Shown: in pieces, positions 50,222 through 59,435 of the stretch | Numbering within the stretch: the first letter of the stretch is position 1 | How the letters are laid out: every line of letters begins with the position of its first letter | Assembly: GCF_013359755.1 (NCBI RefSeq) | Contig: NZ_JABMCJ010000083.1 | Span: 248,001 to 312,000, forward strand | Length of the DNA stretch: 64,000 bases | Direction of reading: 5' to 3' | Source of the DNA: Tardiphaga robiniae | Lineage (GTDB): Bacteria > Pseudomonadota > Alphaproteobacteria > Rhizobiales > Xanthobacteraceae | Position numbers and translations under genes: made by a program | The notes under the pieces: model-generated | What the model was told of the DNA's origin: nothing | The model's database searches: none | Seen by the model: the letters and a program-made list of their open reading frames with translations, nothing else

Positions 50222-50938
50222 TCACTCCGCCGCTGTCGGCACGATGATGCCAAGCTTCGTCGCGATTCGTTGTGCGGTGGCCTCGCGTTGCGCGGTGATC
50301 TTCGCCACCGACTGACGGGTCTGCGCCAGCACCGTCGCCGGTGCGGTTTCGGGCGTGCCGCTGTTGAACGGCGGCTGTGGCGCATATTCCATGAACAGCT
50401 GAATTCCCTGCGCCACCTCGTCGCCGCGCAGTTCTGCAGCCAGACGCAGCGCGCCATCGATGCCCGACGTCACGCCGGCGGCGAAGATCCAGTCGCCGTC
50501 GATCACCACGCGCTCGTTGACCGGCGTTGCGCCAAAATAGCGCAGCAGATGAAACGACGCCCAATGCGTGGTCGCGCGGCGGCCCATCAGCAATCCCGCA
50601 GCGCCGCAGATCAGCGCGCCGGTGCAGACCGAGAAGACGCGCGCATGTCCGGCCTGTGCGCGGATCCAGTCGAGCACGACCGTATCGTCCATCAGCGCCT
50701 CCTGACCGAAGCCGCCGGGCACATGCAGCACGTCGAGCTGGGGCGCGTCGCCAATGGCGGCATCCGGCGTAATACGGAGCCCCCTGTAGTCGCGCACGGG
50801 ATCGGTGGTCTTGCCATAGATTCGATAGGTCGAATTCGGGATCCGCGACAGCACTTCGAACGGGCCGGTGAGATCGATCTGGTCAAGCCCCTCAAACAAC
50901 AGCGAGCCGATCTGGAGATGTTGGTCTGGCGGGATCAT
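50222..50938 (-). CDS. DJ-1/PfpI-family protein (isonitrile-hydratase-like), 238 aa
   Basis: A class I glutamine-amidotransferase-like fold: IGSLLFEGLDQIDLTGPFEV, HVPGGFGQEALMDD, RVFSVCTGALICGAAGLLMG (nucleophile Cys in SVCTGA), RRATTHWASFHLL and FAAGVTSGIDGALRLAAEL. This arrangement is closest to InhA/ThiJ-type isonitrile hydratases. The start at 50938 leaves a short divergent region to the GlxA-type regulator gene, which is probably its controller. Confidence 0.85.
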   Translation of the reverse strand: MIPPDQHLQIGSLLFEGLDQIDLTGPFEVLSRIPNSTYRIYGKTTDPVRDYRGLRITPDAAIGDAPQLDVLHVPGGFGQEALMDDTVVLDWIRAQAGHARVFSVCTGALICGAAGLLMGRRATTHWASFHLLRYFGATPVNERVVIDGDWIFAAGVTSGIDGALRLAAELRGDEVAQGIQLFMEYAPQPPFNSGTPETAPATVLAQTRQSVAKITAQREATAQRIATKLGIIVPTAAE

Positions 50939-50999
50939 GGAATGCTCCAAGCATTTGTGAATGGACAAGCCGAACCTAGCCCGGCACAGTCTGGCGAAT

Positions 51000-52004
51000 A
51001 TGCCAAAGACCCCTCGTTCTCCGCCAAACTCTGTTGCGACGGTTCCGCGCGTTATCGACGTGCTGGCGTTCCCGTCGGTGCAACTGCTCGACGTGTCCGG
51101 CCCGCTGCAGGTCTTCGCCACGGTCAATGAGATCGTGCAACGCAAGGGACAACCTGCGCCCTATAGGCTGCGCGTGATCGCGCGCGGCGGCCATAGTGTG
51201 ACCGCCTCTGCCGGACTTGGCCTCGCCGTGAGCGATCTGCCGCGCCAGGCCGAACCGATCGACACGCTGTTGATTGCCGGCGGTCCTGGCGTCCATGCCG
51301 CCGCTTCCGATCCCGCTATGGTCGCCTGGGTGCGCAAGCGCGCGGCCAAGGCGCGGCGCACCGCCTCGGTCTGCACCGGCGCCTTCCTGCTCGCCTCAAC
51401 CGGCCTACTGGACGGCCGCCGTGCCGCGACCCACTGGTCCTGGTGTTCCGAACTGGCGCAGCGCTTCCCCGACGTGCATGTGGAGTCCGATCCGATCTTC
51501 GTGCGCGACGGCGCGTTCTGGACGTCAGCTGGCGTGACCGCTGGGATCGATCTCACGCTGGCATTGGTGGAGGAAGACCTCGGGCGCAGCGTCGCGCTCA
51601 TGGTGGCGCGTCACCTCGTGGTGTTTCTCAAGCGCCCCGGCGGCCAGTCGCAATTCAGCGCGGCATTGTCGCTGCAGACCGCGGACGACAAGTTCGGCGC
51701 GCTGCATGACTGGATCGGCAAGCATCTCGCCGACGATATCTCGCTGCCCATGCTGGCCGAACAGGCCGGCATGAGCGAACGCAGCTTCAGCCGGCACTAT
51801 GCGGACGCCACCGGCATCACGCCCGCCCGCGCCGTCGAGCAGTTGCGCGTCGAAGCCGCACGGCGGCTGCTCTCGGAAACGAAACTGCCGGTGAAACGCA
51901 TTTCGCAACGCTGCGGCTTCGGTTCCGAAGAAACCATGCGACGCAGCTTCCTGCGATTGCTTTCTACCACGCCGCAGGACTATCGCGCGCGTTTCAGTTC
52001 CTGA
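51000..52004 (+). CDS. GlxA-type AraC regulator with DJ-1/PfpI domain, 334 aa
   Basis: The N-terminal ~190 residues form a PfpI-like sensor (VIDVLAFPSVQLLDVSGPLQ, TLLIAGGPGVHAA, TASVCTGAFLLASTGLLDGR, RAATHWSWCSELA, TSAGVTAGIDLTLALVEED). The C-terminal AraC domain follows (PMLAEQAGMSERSFSRHYAD, VKRISQRCGFGSEETMRRSF). ATG 50961 is an alternative start that would leave only 22 bases to the divergent PfpI gene. The paired architecture suggests it regulates that gene. Confidence 0.9.
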   Translation: MPKTPRSPPNSVATVPRVIDVLAFPSVQLLDVSGPLQVFATVNEIVQRKGQPAPYRLRVIARGGHSVTASAGLGLAVSDLPRQAEPIDTLLIAGGPGVHAAASDPAMVAWVRKRAAKARRTASVCTGAFLLASTGLLDGRRAATHWSWCSELAQRFPDVHVESDPIFVRDGAFWTSAGVTAGIDLTLALVEEDLGRSVALMVARHLVVFLKRPGGQSQFSAALSLQTADDKFGALHDWIGKHLADDISLPMLAEQAGMSERSFSRHYADATGITPARAVEQLRVEAARRLLSETKLPVKRISQRCGFGSEETMRRSFLRLLSTTPQDYRARFSS

Positions 52005-52143
52005 ATGTCGCGATCGGGCCTTCTGCCACCCTGGTAAGCATGTCTGCCGCGCAAACCGTCCGGCTTGCTGCCGCAACAGGGCGGGATTAGGCTGGCATCA
52101 GCCAAACGCCAAAACACTGCCAGTCAATCCGGGAGCACTCACC

Positions 52144-52923
52144 ATGTCACCAGCCGAAGCCCGCCTCAAGGAAGTGCCATCGCATATGAGCGAGGGTGAA
52201 TGGGCCCAGCGCGTCAATCTCGCCGCTGCCTATCGCCTCGTTGCGCTCTACGGCTGGGACGATCTCATCGACACCCACATCTCCGCCCGCGTGCCCGGCC
52301 CCGACCATCACTTCCTGATCAATCCCTATGGCCTGATCTTCGAAGAGATCACGGCATCGTCGCTGGTCAAGGTCGATCTCGACGGCAACCAGCTGTCCGA
52401 AAGCGAATACAGCATCAACCCGGCCGGCTTCACCATCCATTCGGCAATCCACGAAGTCCGCGAAGACGCCGGCTGCGTGATGCATCTGCACACGCCGGAC
52501 GGCACCGCAGTGGCCTCCTGCATGGAGGGCCTGCAGCCCCTGAACCAGACTGCTCAGCTCGTGATCCCCGAACTCGCCTATCACGACTATGAAGGCGTCG
52601 CGCTCGATCACGACGAACGCCCCCGCCTGCAGAAGGATCTCGGCACCAAGAACGCCATGCTGCTGCGCAATCACGGCACGCTGACCGTCGGCCGCTCGGT
52701 CGCCTCGGCGTTCGAGCGCATGTATTATCTGGAACGTGCCTGCACCATGCAGGTCCGCACCCGGATGCTCGGCCCGACCGCCTATCCGGTCGACCAGATC
52801 GTCATCGACAAGAACGCCGCGTTGGTGGGCAACCCCGACAAGGCCGAATTGCGCTCGACCAAGCTGGTCTGGCCGCCGATGCTGCGCAAGCTCGACCGCC
52901 GCGATCCGTCTTACAAAACCTGA
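52144..52923 (+). CDS. class II aldolase/adducin family protein, 259 aa
   Basis: A zinc-binding aldolase-fold protein: YGWDDLIDTHISARVPGPDH, INPYGLIFEEITASSLVKVD, AGFTIHSAIHE, VMHLHTPDGTAVASC (HxH zinc motif) and LLRNHGTLTVGRSV (third His). Family members cleave sugar phosphates or act on related hydroxy-acids; the substrate is not evident. It stands alone and is followed by its own terminator. Confidence 0.9.
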   Translation: MSPAEARLKEVPSHMSEGEWAQRVNLAAAYRLVALYGWDDLIDTHISARVPGPDHHFLINPYGLIFEEITASSLVKVDLDGNQLSESEYSINPAGFTIHSAIHEVREDAGCVMHLHTPDGTAVASCMEGLQPLNQTAQLVIPELAYHDYEGVALDHDERPRLQKDLGTKNAMLLRNHGTLTVGRSVASAFERMYYLERACTMQVRTRMLGPTAYPVDQIVIDKNAALVGNPDKAELRSTKLVWPPMLRKLDRRDPSYKT

Positions 52924-52967
52924 GATTTGGTGCTATAGAGAGGTTACATACCTCTACACAGTGATTC

Positions 52968-53000
52968 AAAACGCCGTCCAATTCCGGGCGGCGTTTTTTT
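52968..53000 (+). terminator. intrinsic terminator of the class II aldolase gene
   Basis: AAACGCCGTCC and GGGCGGCGTTT form a stem with an AATTCC loop, followed by TTTTTTT. It lies about 45 bases past the stop codon at 52923. Confidence 0.8.
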
Positions 53001-53016
53001 ACGCGTCAACCACACT

Positions 53017-53157
53017 CGTCATTCCGGGGCGTGTGCGGCGGCAGCCGCACGCGAACCCGGAATCTCGGCATGAGAGTCTCCGATAGAGAGCCAGGCCACA
53101 TCGGGATTCCGGGTTCAGCCCCGTCGCCTGCGGCGTCGGTTCTGCCCCGGAATGACG
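53017..53157. repeat. interspersed inverted-repeat element
   Basis: CGTCATTCCGGGGC (53017-53030) is repeated inverted as GCCCCGGAATGACG (53144-53157). Two inner inverted pairs built on ATTCCGGG/CCCGGAAT lie between. This is a compound palindrome of the type scattered through Bradyrhizobium and Rhodopseudomonas genomes. Confidence 0.75.
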
Positions 53158-53164
53158 GGATTAA

Positions 53165-53380
53165 TCACGGCCGCATAAACGCAAAGTCCGTGTCGGGATC
53201 GCAATTGTCCGCAACGAAACGCAGCTCCGACTGTACGTCAGCCGTGGTCCTTGTCTCCAGATACTTCGAGACCACGAGATTCACGAGGGAGCGACAGACG
53301 CTATCCTGATCGACCCCGGCGGCTTGTGCGGCGGCCATGGCCGCAGAAAAATGAGACTGCGCAATTTCGGATGCGGACAC
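53165..53380 (-). CDS. small acidic hypothetical protein, 71 aa
   Basis: A soluble, Ala-rich helical protein (SASEIAQSHFSAAMAAAQAA) ending in SELRFVADNCDPDTDFAFMR. The plausible codon use and a start near AGGGAGAGAA support a real gene. No family is recognised; it stands between two repeat elements. Confidence 0.6.
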   Translation of the reverse strand: MSASEIAQSHFSAAMAAAQAAGVDQDSVCRSLVNLVVSKYLETRTTADVQSELRFVADNCDPDTDFAFMRP

Positions 53381-53479
53381 GGCGTTCTCTCCCTTTTTTG
53401 TCTTGTCGTTGGATCAAGAAACATCTGCGCTGCCCTTGATGTACCTCAACCCCGGCAACGGACAGCCGCATCCTCACTT

Positions 53480-53584
53480 GTCGTCACCCGGCTTGACCGG
53501 GTGACCCAGTATACATTGTAGCTGCAGTGTTTACTGGATCGCCCGGTCCTCGCGCGCAAGTGCGCGCCAGGCCAGGCGATGACA
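53480..53584. repeat. interspersed inverted-repeat element
   Basis: GTCACCCGG-CTTGA-CCGGGTGAC (53483-53504 region) is a palindrome. TGTCGTCACC at the left end and GGCGATGACA at the right end form outer arms. It lies just past the end of the M20 peptidase gene and may stop its transcription. Confidence 0.65.
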
Positions 53585-53594
53585 GTGAGAGCGT

Positions 53595-54998
53595 TTAACG
53601 CGGCACATCCGCCAGCGCCGCAATGATCCGCGCCCACGACCGGATGCCCTTGTGGAAGCTCTTGAGGTCGTACTTCTCGTTCGGCGAATGGATATTGTCG
53701 TCATCGAGGCCGAAGCCGATCAGGAGCGAGTCCAGACCGAGCGTGCGCTTGAAATCCGCGACGATGGGAATCGACGCACCTGAGCCGATCAGCAGCGCCT
53801 GCTTGCCCCATTCGTCGGTCAGCGCATCGCGCGCCGCCGCCAGCGGCTTCATATTCCAGTCGAGCGCGATCGCCGGCGCATTGGAATGATCGAGAAACTC
53901 CGCGGTGCAATCGCCGGGCAATTGCGACGTGACGAAAGCACGGAACGCATCGCGGATCTTGCCGGGGTTCTGGCCCTCGACGATGCGGAACGAAACCTTG
54001 GCGGAGGCATGCGAGGCGATCACCGTCTTGGAGCCCTCGCCCGTATAACCGCCGACGATGCCGTTGATGTCACATGTGGGGCGCGACGTGATCTGTTCGA
54101 TCAGTTCGCGGCCTGTCTCGCCTGCCGGAATGGAGAGACCGATCGGCTTGAGGAAGCTCTCCGCGGTGAGACCGAGGCCCTTCCACTGCGCCAGAATATC
54201 GGCAGGCAAATCCTTCACGCCATCATAGAAGCCGGGAATGGTGATGCGGCCATTGTCGTCATGCAGCTTGCCGAGAATATTGGTCAGCACGCGGATCGGA
54301 TTGCGCGCACCGCCGCCATAGATGCCGGAATGCAGATCGCGGTTGGCTGCAGTGATCTTCACCTCTTCATAGACGAGACCGCGCAGCGACGTGGTGATCG
54401 CCGGGGTCGACGGGTCCCACATGCCGGTGTCGCAGACCACCGCGAAATCGGCGGCGAGATCCTTCTTGTTGGCTTCGAGGAACGGCACGAAATTCTTCGA
54501 GCCGACCTCCTCTTCGCCTTCGATGCAGATGGTGAGATCGATCGGCAGCGAGCCCGTGACATTCACCCAGGCGCGGCAGGCTTCCACGAAGGTCGAGAGC
54601 TGGCCCTTGTCGTCCTGCGCGCCGCGCGCAACGATGATGTCGCGGCCATCGGCATGTTTGGTGACGACCGGCTCAAACGGCGGACGATGCCACAGGTTCA
54701 GCGGATCAACCGGCTGAACGTCATAATGACCATAGAACAGAACATGCGGCCGCTTGCCGGTGTTGCCCTTGGCGGTCGCGACGATGGCGGGATGGCCCGC
54801 CGTCGGCCGTACCTCGGCGTTGAAGCCCAGGCTCTCGATCTCGCCGGCCAGATGCTTTGCCGCCGCCTTGCAGTCCTCGGCGTAAGCCGGATCGGCGGAA
54901 ATCGACTGGATCCGCAACAGCGCGAACAACCGCTCCAGGGCCTTGTCGAAATCGGCATCGACGCGATCGAGAACGGATGCAAGCTGCGTATTGGACAT
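53595..54998 (-). CDS. M20-family dipeptidase/peptidase, 467 aa
   Basis: A two-metal exopeptidase. The metal ligands are in VLFYGHYDVQPVDPLNLW (HYD), GAQDDKGQLSTF, EGEEEVGSKNF (catalytic Glu and ligand), VVCDTG and the C-terminal ENYDL-like SPNEKYDLKSFHKG. A dimerisation/lid domain lies at about 190-350 (REPLHSG-like NRDLHSGIYGGGARNP). It matches the CNDP/ArgE-type dipeptidases and is full length. There is no signal peptide, so it is cytoplasmic and probably acts on peptides from uptake or turnover. Confidence 0.93.
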   Translation of the reverse strand: MSNTQLASVLDRVDADFDKALERLFALLRIQSISADPAYAEDCKAAAKHLAGEIESLGFNAEVRPTAGHPAIVATAKGNTGKRPHVLFYGHYDVQPVDPLNLWHRPPFEPVVTKHADGRDIIVARGAQDDKGQLSTFVEACRAWVNVTGSLPIDLTICIEGEEEVGSKNFVPFLEANKKDLAADFAVVCDTGMWDPSTPAITTSLRGLVYEEVKITAANRDLHSGIYGGGARNPIRVLTNILGKLHDDNGRITIPGFYDGVKDLPADILAQWKGLGLTAESFLKPIGLSIPAGETGRELIEQITSRPTCDINGIVGGYTGEGSKTVIASHASAKVSFRIVEGQNPGKIRDAFRAFVTSQLPGDCTAEFLDHSNAPAIALDWNMKPLAAARDALTDEWGKQALLIGSGASIPIVADFKRTLGLDSLLIGFGLDDDNIHSPNEKYDLKSFHKGIRSWARIIAALADVPR

Positions 54999-55010
54999 GA
55001 GCGAATTTCC

Positions 55011-56303
55011 TTAAGCGTGGTGGTCCGGAATTTCGGTGGAATCTAGCAGCACCGGCGGGTGGTGCATATGCCAGATCAATCCGCCAGCGAGGATGGCCGT
55101 TGCCAGCAGATTATTGCCCCAGGCCTGCAGCATGGCCGGGAATACCGGGATCGACAGCGCCATCAGCATGCCAATGATGCCAAGCAGCCACCATGTCCCG
55201 GTCCGTACATTCGGCCTGGGATCATCGGCGGCGCGATGCATCAACACAGTGAGCGGCAGGAACAGCCACATGAAGTAATATTGCCGCGCCAGCGGCGATG
55301 CCACCGTCATCAGGCAGAACAGGATGCCGAGTTCTTCGGCACGTGAGCGCGGCGTGAGTTTCGATCGCGGCAAAAGCGACCAGATGAAGCCGAGGCCGAT
55401 CAGACCTGACACCGCGAGCACGATCAGGTTCGCGGTTTTGTAGCTGACATCGATCACGTTCATCGTGGCCGATCCACGCTTGCGATCATCCTGGAAATAA
55501 TCGATCGGCCGCACCAGGCGATGCGTCATCGCGATGATCGACTGATTGACCCAGGACCAGTTCTGTTCGTCGCGCTGGCCGAACCCCTTCTCGGAGCTGG
55601 AGCCGACCATTTCCGTGTACCAGGTCTTCACCTCGGCCGCATTGCGCTCGAAGCCGCGAAACGGCGCCGGCACCACATAGAGCAACAGCAGCGTGCAGAT
55701 GATCATGCTGGCCGAGGCCGCCCAGTGCCGCCGCCAGATCAGATAGGGTAGCACCGCCACCGGAAACACCTTGATAGCGGTTGCCAGCGCGAACATGCTG
55801 CCGCCGAGCCACGGCCGATCCTTCTGCATCCACCAGAAGCCGAGCAGCATCATCGCCAGCAGCACGAGATTGGGCTGGCCGAGATCGTACATGTCGAACA
55901 CGAAGGTGATGGTCGCAAAGCCCGGCAGCGCCGCGAGCCAGGCCGCCGGAATCTTCTTCGAGCCGGTCATGGCATTGGACAGCTGGCTGGTGATCGCCCA
56001 GGCCGCCGAATTCAGGATCGAGAGCAAGAGATAAAGCGGGATCTTGCCGAACCAGCTCGGCAGCGCCAGCAAAACCGCGGACAGCGGCGGATAGATGAAG
56101 TCCAGCGCACCATTGGTCTTGGCCTCATAGAGCGGCGCACCATGCAGCACCTGCCGCCCCGCCCAGAACCACAGCGCGTAGTCCTTGGTCTTGCCGTTGC
56201 CGAAGATTTCCGGAACGAGCACATCCGCCGTCAGCAGGACGCAGGTGATCAGGAACAGCACGTCGAGCGGCTGCCGCAAGGACGGCCACCGCAAAACCGG
56301 CAT
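55011..56303 (-). CDS. GT87-like (DUF2029) membrane glycosyltransferase, 430 aa
   Basis: A polytopic protein with about 10 helices. FGNGKTKDYALWFWAGRQVL, the D-containing loop after the first helix, then ALDFIYPPLSAVLLALPSWF and YDLGQPNLVLLAMMLLGFW are typical of the GT87/DUF2029 (PimE-like) mannosyltransferase family. It probably uses a polyprenyl-phosphate sugar. ATG 56303 is preferred over 56342. The acceptor is unknown. It follows the HerA-like gene in the same direction after about 140 bases. Confidence 0.8.
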   Translation of the reverse strand: MPVLRWPSLRQPLDVLFLITCVLLTADVLVPEIFGNGKTKDYALWFWAGRQVLHGAPLYEAKTNGALDFIYPPLSAVLLALPSWFGKIPLYLLLSILNSAAWAITSQLSNAMTGSKKIPAAWLAALPGFATITFVFDMYDLGQPNLVLLAMMLLGFWWMQKDRPWLGGSMFALATAIKVFPVAVLPYLIWRRHWAASASMIICTLLLLYVVPAPFRGFERNAAEVKTWYTEMVGSSSEKGFGQRDEQNWSWVNQSIIAMTHRLVRPIDYFQDDRKRGSATMNVIDVSYKTANLIVLAVSGLIGLGFIWSLLPRSKLTPRSRAEELGILFCLMTVASPLARQYYFMWLFLPLTVLMHRAADDPRPNVRTGTWWLLGIIGMLMALSIPVFPAMLQAWGNNLLATAILAGGLIWHMHHPPVLLDSTEIPDHHA

Positions 56304-56442
56304 TTCGCCGTCACTTTTCGTCACTTCGCAGTCCCGCTTCAAAGACGCGCCAAGGCAGCGCGTTCAGACCGCGGTGGGTAGCAGATGGCGCCGGGACCTG
56401 CAAAGCCGCGGGCGGGTGCATAATGGACAGTCTGGACGGTCC

Positions 56443-58071
56443 TTACCGCTTCAAAATCCCGCCAAGCGTCCCGCGCACGATCTCGCGGCCGATCGAGCTT
56501 CCCAGCGAGCCGCCCACCTGCTTGCCGATATTGGCGACGATGCCACCGACGACCTTGTTGGTCACGCTGCGGGTGACGCTCCGCGCAATCACCTGGCCGG
56601 TGGAGAGCCGGTTACGGCCGGTATTGGTGCCGAAGATGGTGCCGACGATCGCACCGAGCTGGCCCAAAAATCCACCACCACCGCCGCCACCGCCCGCCGC
56701 GTCGCCAGCCTCAGCCGGCGTCGCCGCCGTGCCGGCGATGCGCTTCTGCAGCGTCTCGTAGGCGGATTCGGAATCGATCGCGGTGTCGTATTTGCCCTTC
56801 ACCGGGCTCGCCGCGAGGATCGCCTTGCGCTCCTCAGGCGTGATCGGCCCGATACGTGCGGTCGGCGGACGCACCATGATGCGTTCGACCATCGCAGGCG
56901 TGCCGTTGCCTTCGAGGAACGAGACCAGTGCCTCGCCCTTGCCGAGTTCGGTGATGACCGTGGCCGTGTCGAGTTTCGGATTGGCACGGAAGGTCTGTGC
57001 TGCCGCCTGCACCGCCTTCTGGTCCCGCGGCGTGAAGGCGCGCAGAGCGTGCTGAACGCGGTTACCAAGCTGGGCGAGTACGCGATCGGGCACATCGATC
57101 GGGTTCTGGGTGACGAAATAGACGCCGACACCCTTGGAGCGGATCAGGCGCACCACCTGTTCGATCTTGTCGAGCAGCGCCTTCGGCGCATCGTTGAACA
57201 AGAGATGCGCTTCGTCGAAGAAGAACACCAGTTTGGGCTTCGGCAGATCGCCGACTTCGGGCAATTCCTCAAACAATTCCGAGAGCAGCCACAGCAGGAA
57301 GGTTGCGTAAAGCCGCGGGCTCGACATCAGCTTGTCGGCGACCAGGATATTGACCATGCCGCGGCCGTCGCGGTCGGTCTTGAGAAAATCTTTCAGCTCC
57401 AGTGCCGGCTCGCCGAAGAATTTATCGGCGCCCTGGTTCTCCAGCACGAGCAATTGGCGCTGGATGGTGCCGATTGTCGCCTTGGTGACGTTTCCGAAGC
57501 TCAAGGCCGACTTGCGGACATCGGCAAGCGGATCGACCTCGTCCTTCTTGGCGGTCATCGGCACGATGGCATCGAGCAGCGCGCGCAGATCCTTCATGTC
57601 GAGCAGCGTCAGGCCGTTCTCGTCGGCGACGCGGAAGGCGACGTTGAGCACGCCTTCCTGCACATCGTTGAGATCGAGCAGCCGCGCCAGCAGCAGTGGC
57701 CCCATCTCCGAAATGGTCGCGCGCACCGGATGGCCCTGCTCGCCGAACACGTCCCAGAACACGGTCGAGAACTGATCGGGCTGGAACGTCAGCGCCATCT
57801 CCTTGGCGCGCTGCAAAATGAAGTCCTTGCCTTCGCCGACTTCGGCGATACCCGAGAGGTCGCCCTTGATGTCCGCAGCGAAGACAGGCACACCGGCACG
57901 TGCAAAGCCCTCCGCCATCACCTGCAGCGATACGGTTTTACCTGTTCCCGTCGCGCCCGTGACGAGACCGTGGCGATTGCCGAGGGCCAACGTCAGCCAT
58001 GCCGGTTGGTCGCCCTTGCCGATGAAGATCTTGCCGTCGGTATCGCCTGACTTCAGTTCGGTGGTCGCCAT
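56443..58071 (-). CDS. HerA-like ATPase (DUF853), 542 aa
   Basis: A RecA/FtsK-like ATPase. The N-terminal [20 protein letters not shown] leads to Walker [20 protein letters not shown], then [16 protein letters not shown], Walker [19 protein letters not shown] and [13 protein letters not shown] Gly-rich linker (GGGGGGGG near residue 475) precedes a C-terminal ~60-residue Gly/Ser/Thr-rich helical tail. This is the bacterial DUF853/YjgR group; its role is unclear. It is not next to NurA or defence genes, so it is probably a housekeeping protein. Confidence 0.88.
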   Translation of the reverse strand: MATTELKSGDTDGKIFIGKGDQPAWLTLALGNRHGLVTGATGTGKTVSLQVMAEGFARAGVPVFAADIKGDLSGIAEVGEGKDFILQRAKEMALTFQPDQFSTVFWDVFGEQGHPVRATISEMGPLLLARLLDLNDVQEGVLNVAFRVADENGLTLLDMKDLRALLDAIVPMTAKKDEVDPLADVRKSALSFGNVTKATIGTIQRQLLVLENQGADKFFGEPALELKDFLKTDRDGRGMVNILVADKLMSSPRLYATFLLWLLSELFEELPEVGDLPKPKLVFFFDEAHLLFNDAPKALLDKIEQVVRLIRSKGVGVYFVTQNPIDVPDRVLAQLGNRVQHALRAFTPRDQKAVQAAAQTFRANPKLDTATVITELGKGEALVSFLEGNGTPAMVERIMVRPPTARIGPITPEERKAILAASPVKGKYDTAIDSESAYETLQKRIAGTAATPAEAGDAAGGGGGGGGFLGQLGAIVGTIFGTNTGRNRLSTGQVIARSVTRSVTNKVVGGIVANIGKQVGGSLGSSIGREIVRGTLGGILKR

Positions 58072-58439
58072 CGGATCGCCTCTGTCGCGCGCATCAAGAA
58101 AAAGATTTCAAAAAAATTTGCGGCTCACCATGATCTTACCGCATCTTGGCGAGCGATTGAAACGCAAAGCGTTCCCGCCACACCTGAAACCCGTCCGTCG
58201 TTCCCACGGACGAAACACAAGCCGTATCTTTTTGCTCTTTCCAAAGTACGGCGCTGTCGCATCTGCGAACAATTGACCAAAATTTCACGTTTGCTCTTGC
58301 ATTGGTGCAACACTCGATACGCGATCACACTGAATCGCACGTCGGGCGAGTTGGCGCGCTTGTAATTCGAATCACAGCGGCTCAAGATCACTTTTCAACA
58401 TAAGGGCATCGGCACTCAACCGATGTGAGGCGGGGCATC
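58072..58439. other. 368-base divergent intergenic region
   Basis: This lies between the HerA-like gene (minus) and the gene at 58440 (plus). It is AT-richer than its surroundings, particularly 58095-58150 and 58230-58320. No RNA gene, repeat or convincing short protein was found; only promoters are expected. Confidence 0.3.
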
Positions 58440-58805
58440 ATGGACGAATTGATCAAAGCGCTGACCGCAAAGGTCGGCATCGACGAAGCTGTGGCTGAAA
58501 AGGCTGTCGGCATTATCTTGGGGTTCCTGCGCAAGGAAGCACCGGCCGCGCCGGTCAATGCGCTCATCGAAAAAATTCCGGGTGCGGATGCGGCCATCGC
58601 ATCGTCAGAGGGCGGTGGTGGATTGAGCAGCCTGATGGGCGGCGGCATCATGGCCCTGGGCAGCAAGCTGATGGGTCTCGGCCTCGGCATGGGCGAGATC
58701 CAGAGCGTCGCGCGCGAGCTGTTCAAGTTCGGCCGCGAGAAGATCGGCGCGGATGCCATGGACGAGATCGTTGCCGGCACACCTGGCCTGAGCCAGTTCT
58801 CCTGA
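58440..58805 (+). CDS. hypothetical helical protein (DUF2267/YidB-like), 121 aa
   Basis: MDELIKALTAKVGIDEAVAE KAVGIILGFL is an amphipathic helical region of the type seen in DUF2267-like proteins. A Gly-rich stretch (SSEGGGGLSSLMGGGIMALG) and a final helix (EIQSVARELFKFGREKIGAD) follow. GAGGCGGGG precedes ATG 58440. The family call is tentative and the role is unknown. Confidence 0.65.
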   Translation: MDELIKALTAKVGIDEAVAEKAVGIILGFLRKEAPAAPVNALIEKIPGADAAIASSEGGGGLSSLMGGGIMALGSKLMGLGLGMGEIQSVARELFKFGREKIGADAMDEIVAGTPGLSQFS

Positions 58806-58879
58806 CCGTCTGTTACGTCAGCAGCCGCGCGTAAGCGTCCAGCATCTTCATACGTCCGATCTTCATACGTCTGAGTACC

Positions 58880-59287
58880 ATGACATATCCCATCTCCAAG
58901 ATTGACGGTTTGACGGCCTTCGCCGCGACCAAACTGAAAAAGGCAGGCATCCGCACCATGGAAGGGCTGCTGGACGCCGCTCACTCCGCGAAGTGCCGCA
59001 AGGAACTCGCTGCCAAGACCGGGTTCAGCGAACAGCAGCTGCTCGAATGGGCGAACCTCGCCGACTACCTGCGCATCCCCGGCATGGGCAAGGCCAAGGC
59101 TGAACTGCTCCGCGCCTCCGGCGTCAACACGGTACGCGAATTGACCCACCGCAACCCGTCCCGCCTTGCTCAGGCGATGCGCGACGCCAACGACAAGCGC
59201 AAGCTGGTCCGGGTGATGCCCTCGGAGAAGTCCGTCGGCGACCTGATCGAAAGGGCCCGCCAGCTGCCGCTGAAGATTTCGTATTGA
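58880..59287 (+). CDS. DUF4332 helix-hairpin-helix protein, 135 aa
   Basis: Two helix-hairpin-helix-like segments are visible (ISKIDGLTAFAATKLKKAGI and YLRIPGMGKAKAELLRASGV), with KTGFSEQQLLEWANLADYLR between, as in DUF4332. The fold suggests nucleic-acid or protein binding. It lies about 75 bases after the preceding gene in the same direction. Confidence 0.8.
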   Translation: MTYPISKIDGLTAFAATKLKKAGIRTMEGLLDAAHSAKCRKELAAKTGFSEQQLLEWANLADYLRIPGMGKAKAELLRASGVNTVRELTHRNPSRLAQAMRDANDKRKLVRVMPSEKSVGDLIERARQLPLKISY

Positions 59288-59308
59288 GGCCGGACCCGGT
59301 CTCTCAGC

Positions 59309-59430
59309 TGTCGTCCCCGCGCAGGCGGGGACCCATAGCCACCGAAGATTTGATAAAAGCGCTGTGGGCACGTCTCTGTTCTAACTTTGACGTCCGTGGT
59401 TATGGATCCCCGCTTTCGCGGGGATGACAG
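59309..59430. repeat. interspersed inverted-repeat element
   Basis: TGTCGTCCCCGCG at the left end and CGCGGGGATGACA at the right end form outer arms, each with its own local palindrome (CCCCGCGCAGGCGGGG, CCCCGCTTTCGCGGGG). An ATG at 59424 lies inside the right arm and so is unlikely to be the folP start. Confidence 0.75.
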
Positions 59431-59435
59431 CCGAG

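Noticed and set aside
56185-58050. A 621-codon plus-strand frame opposite the HerA-like ATPase.
   Set aside because: No motif, shadow-type composition, and a clear ATPase on the other strand.
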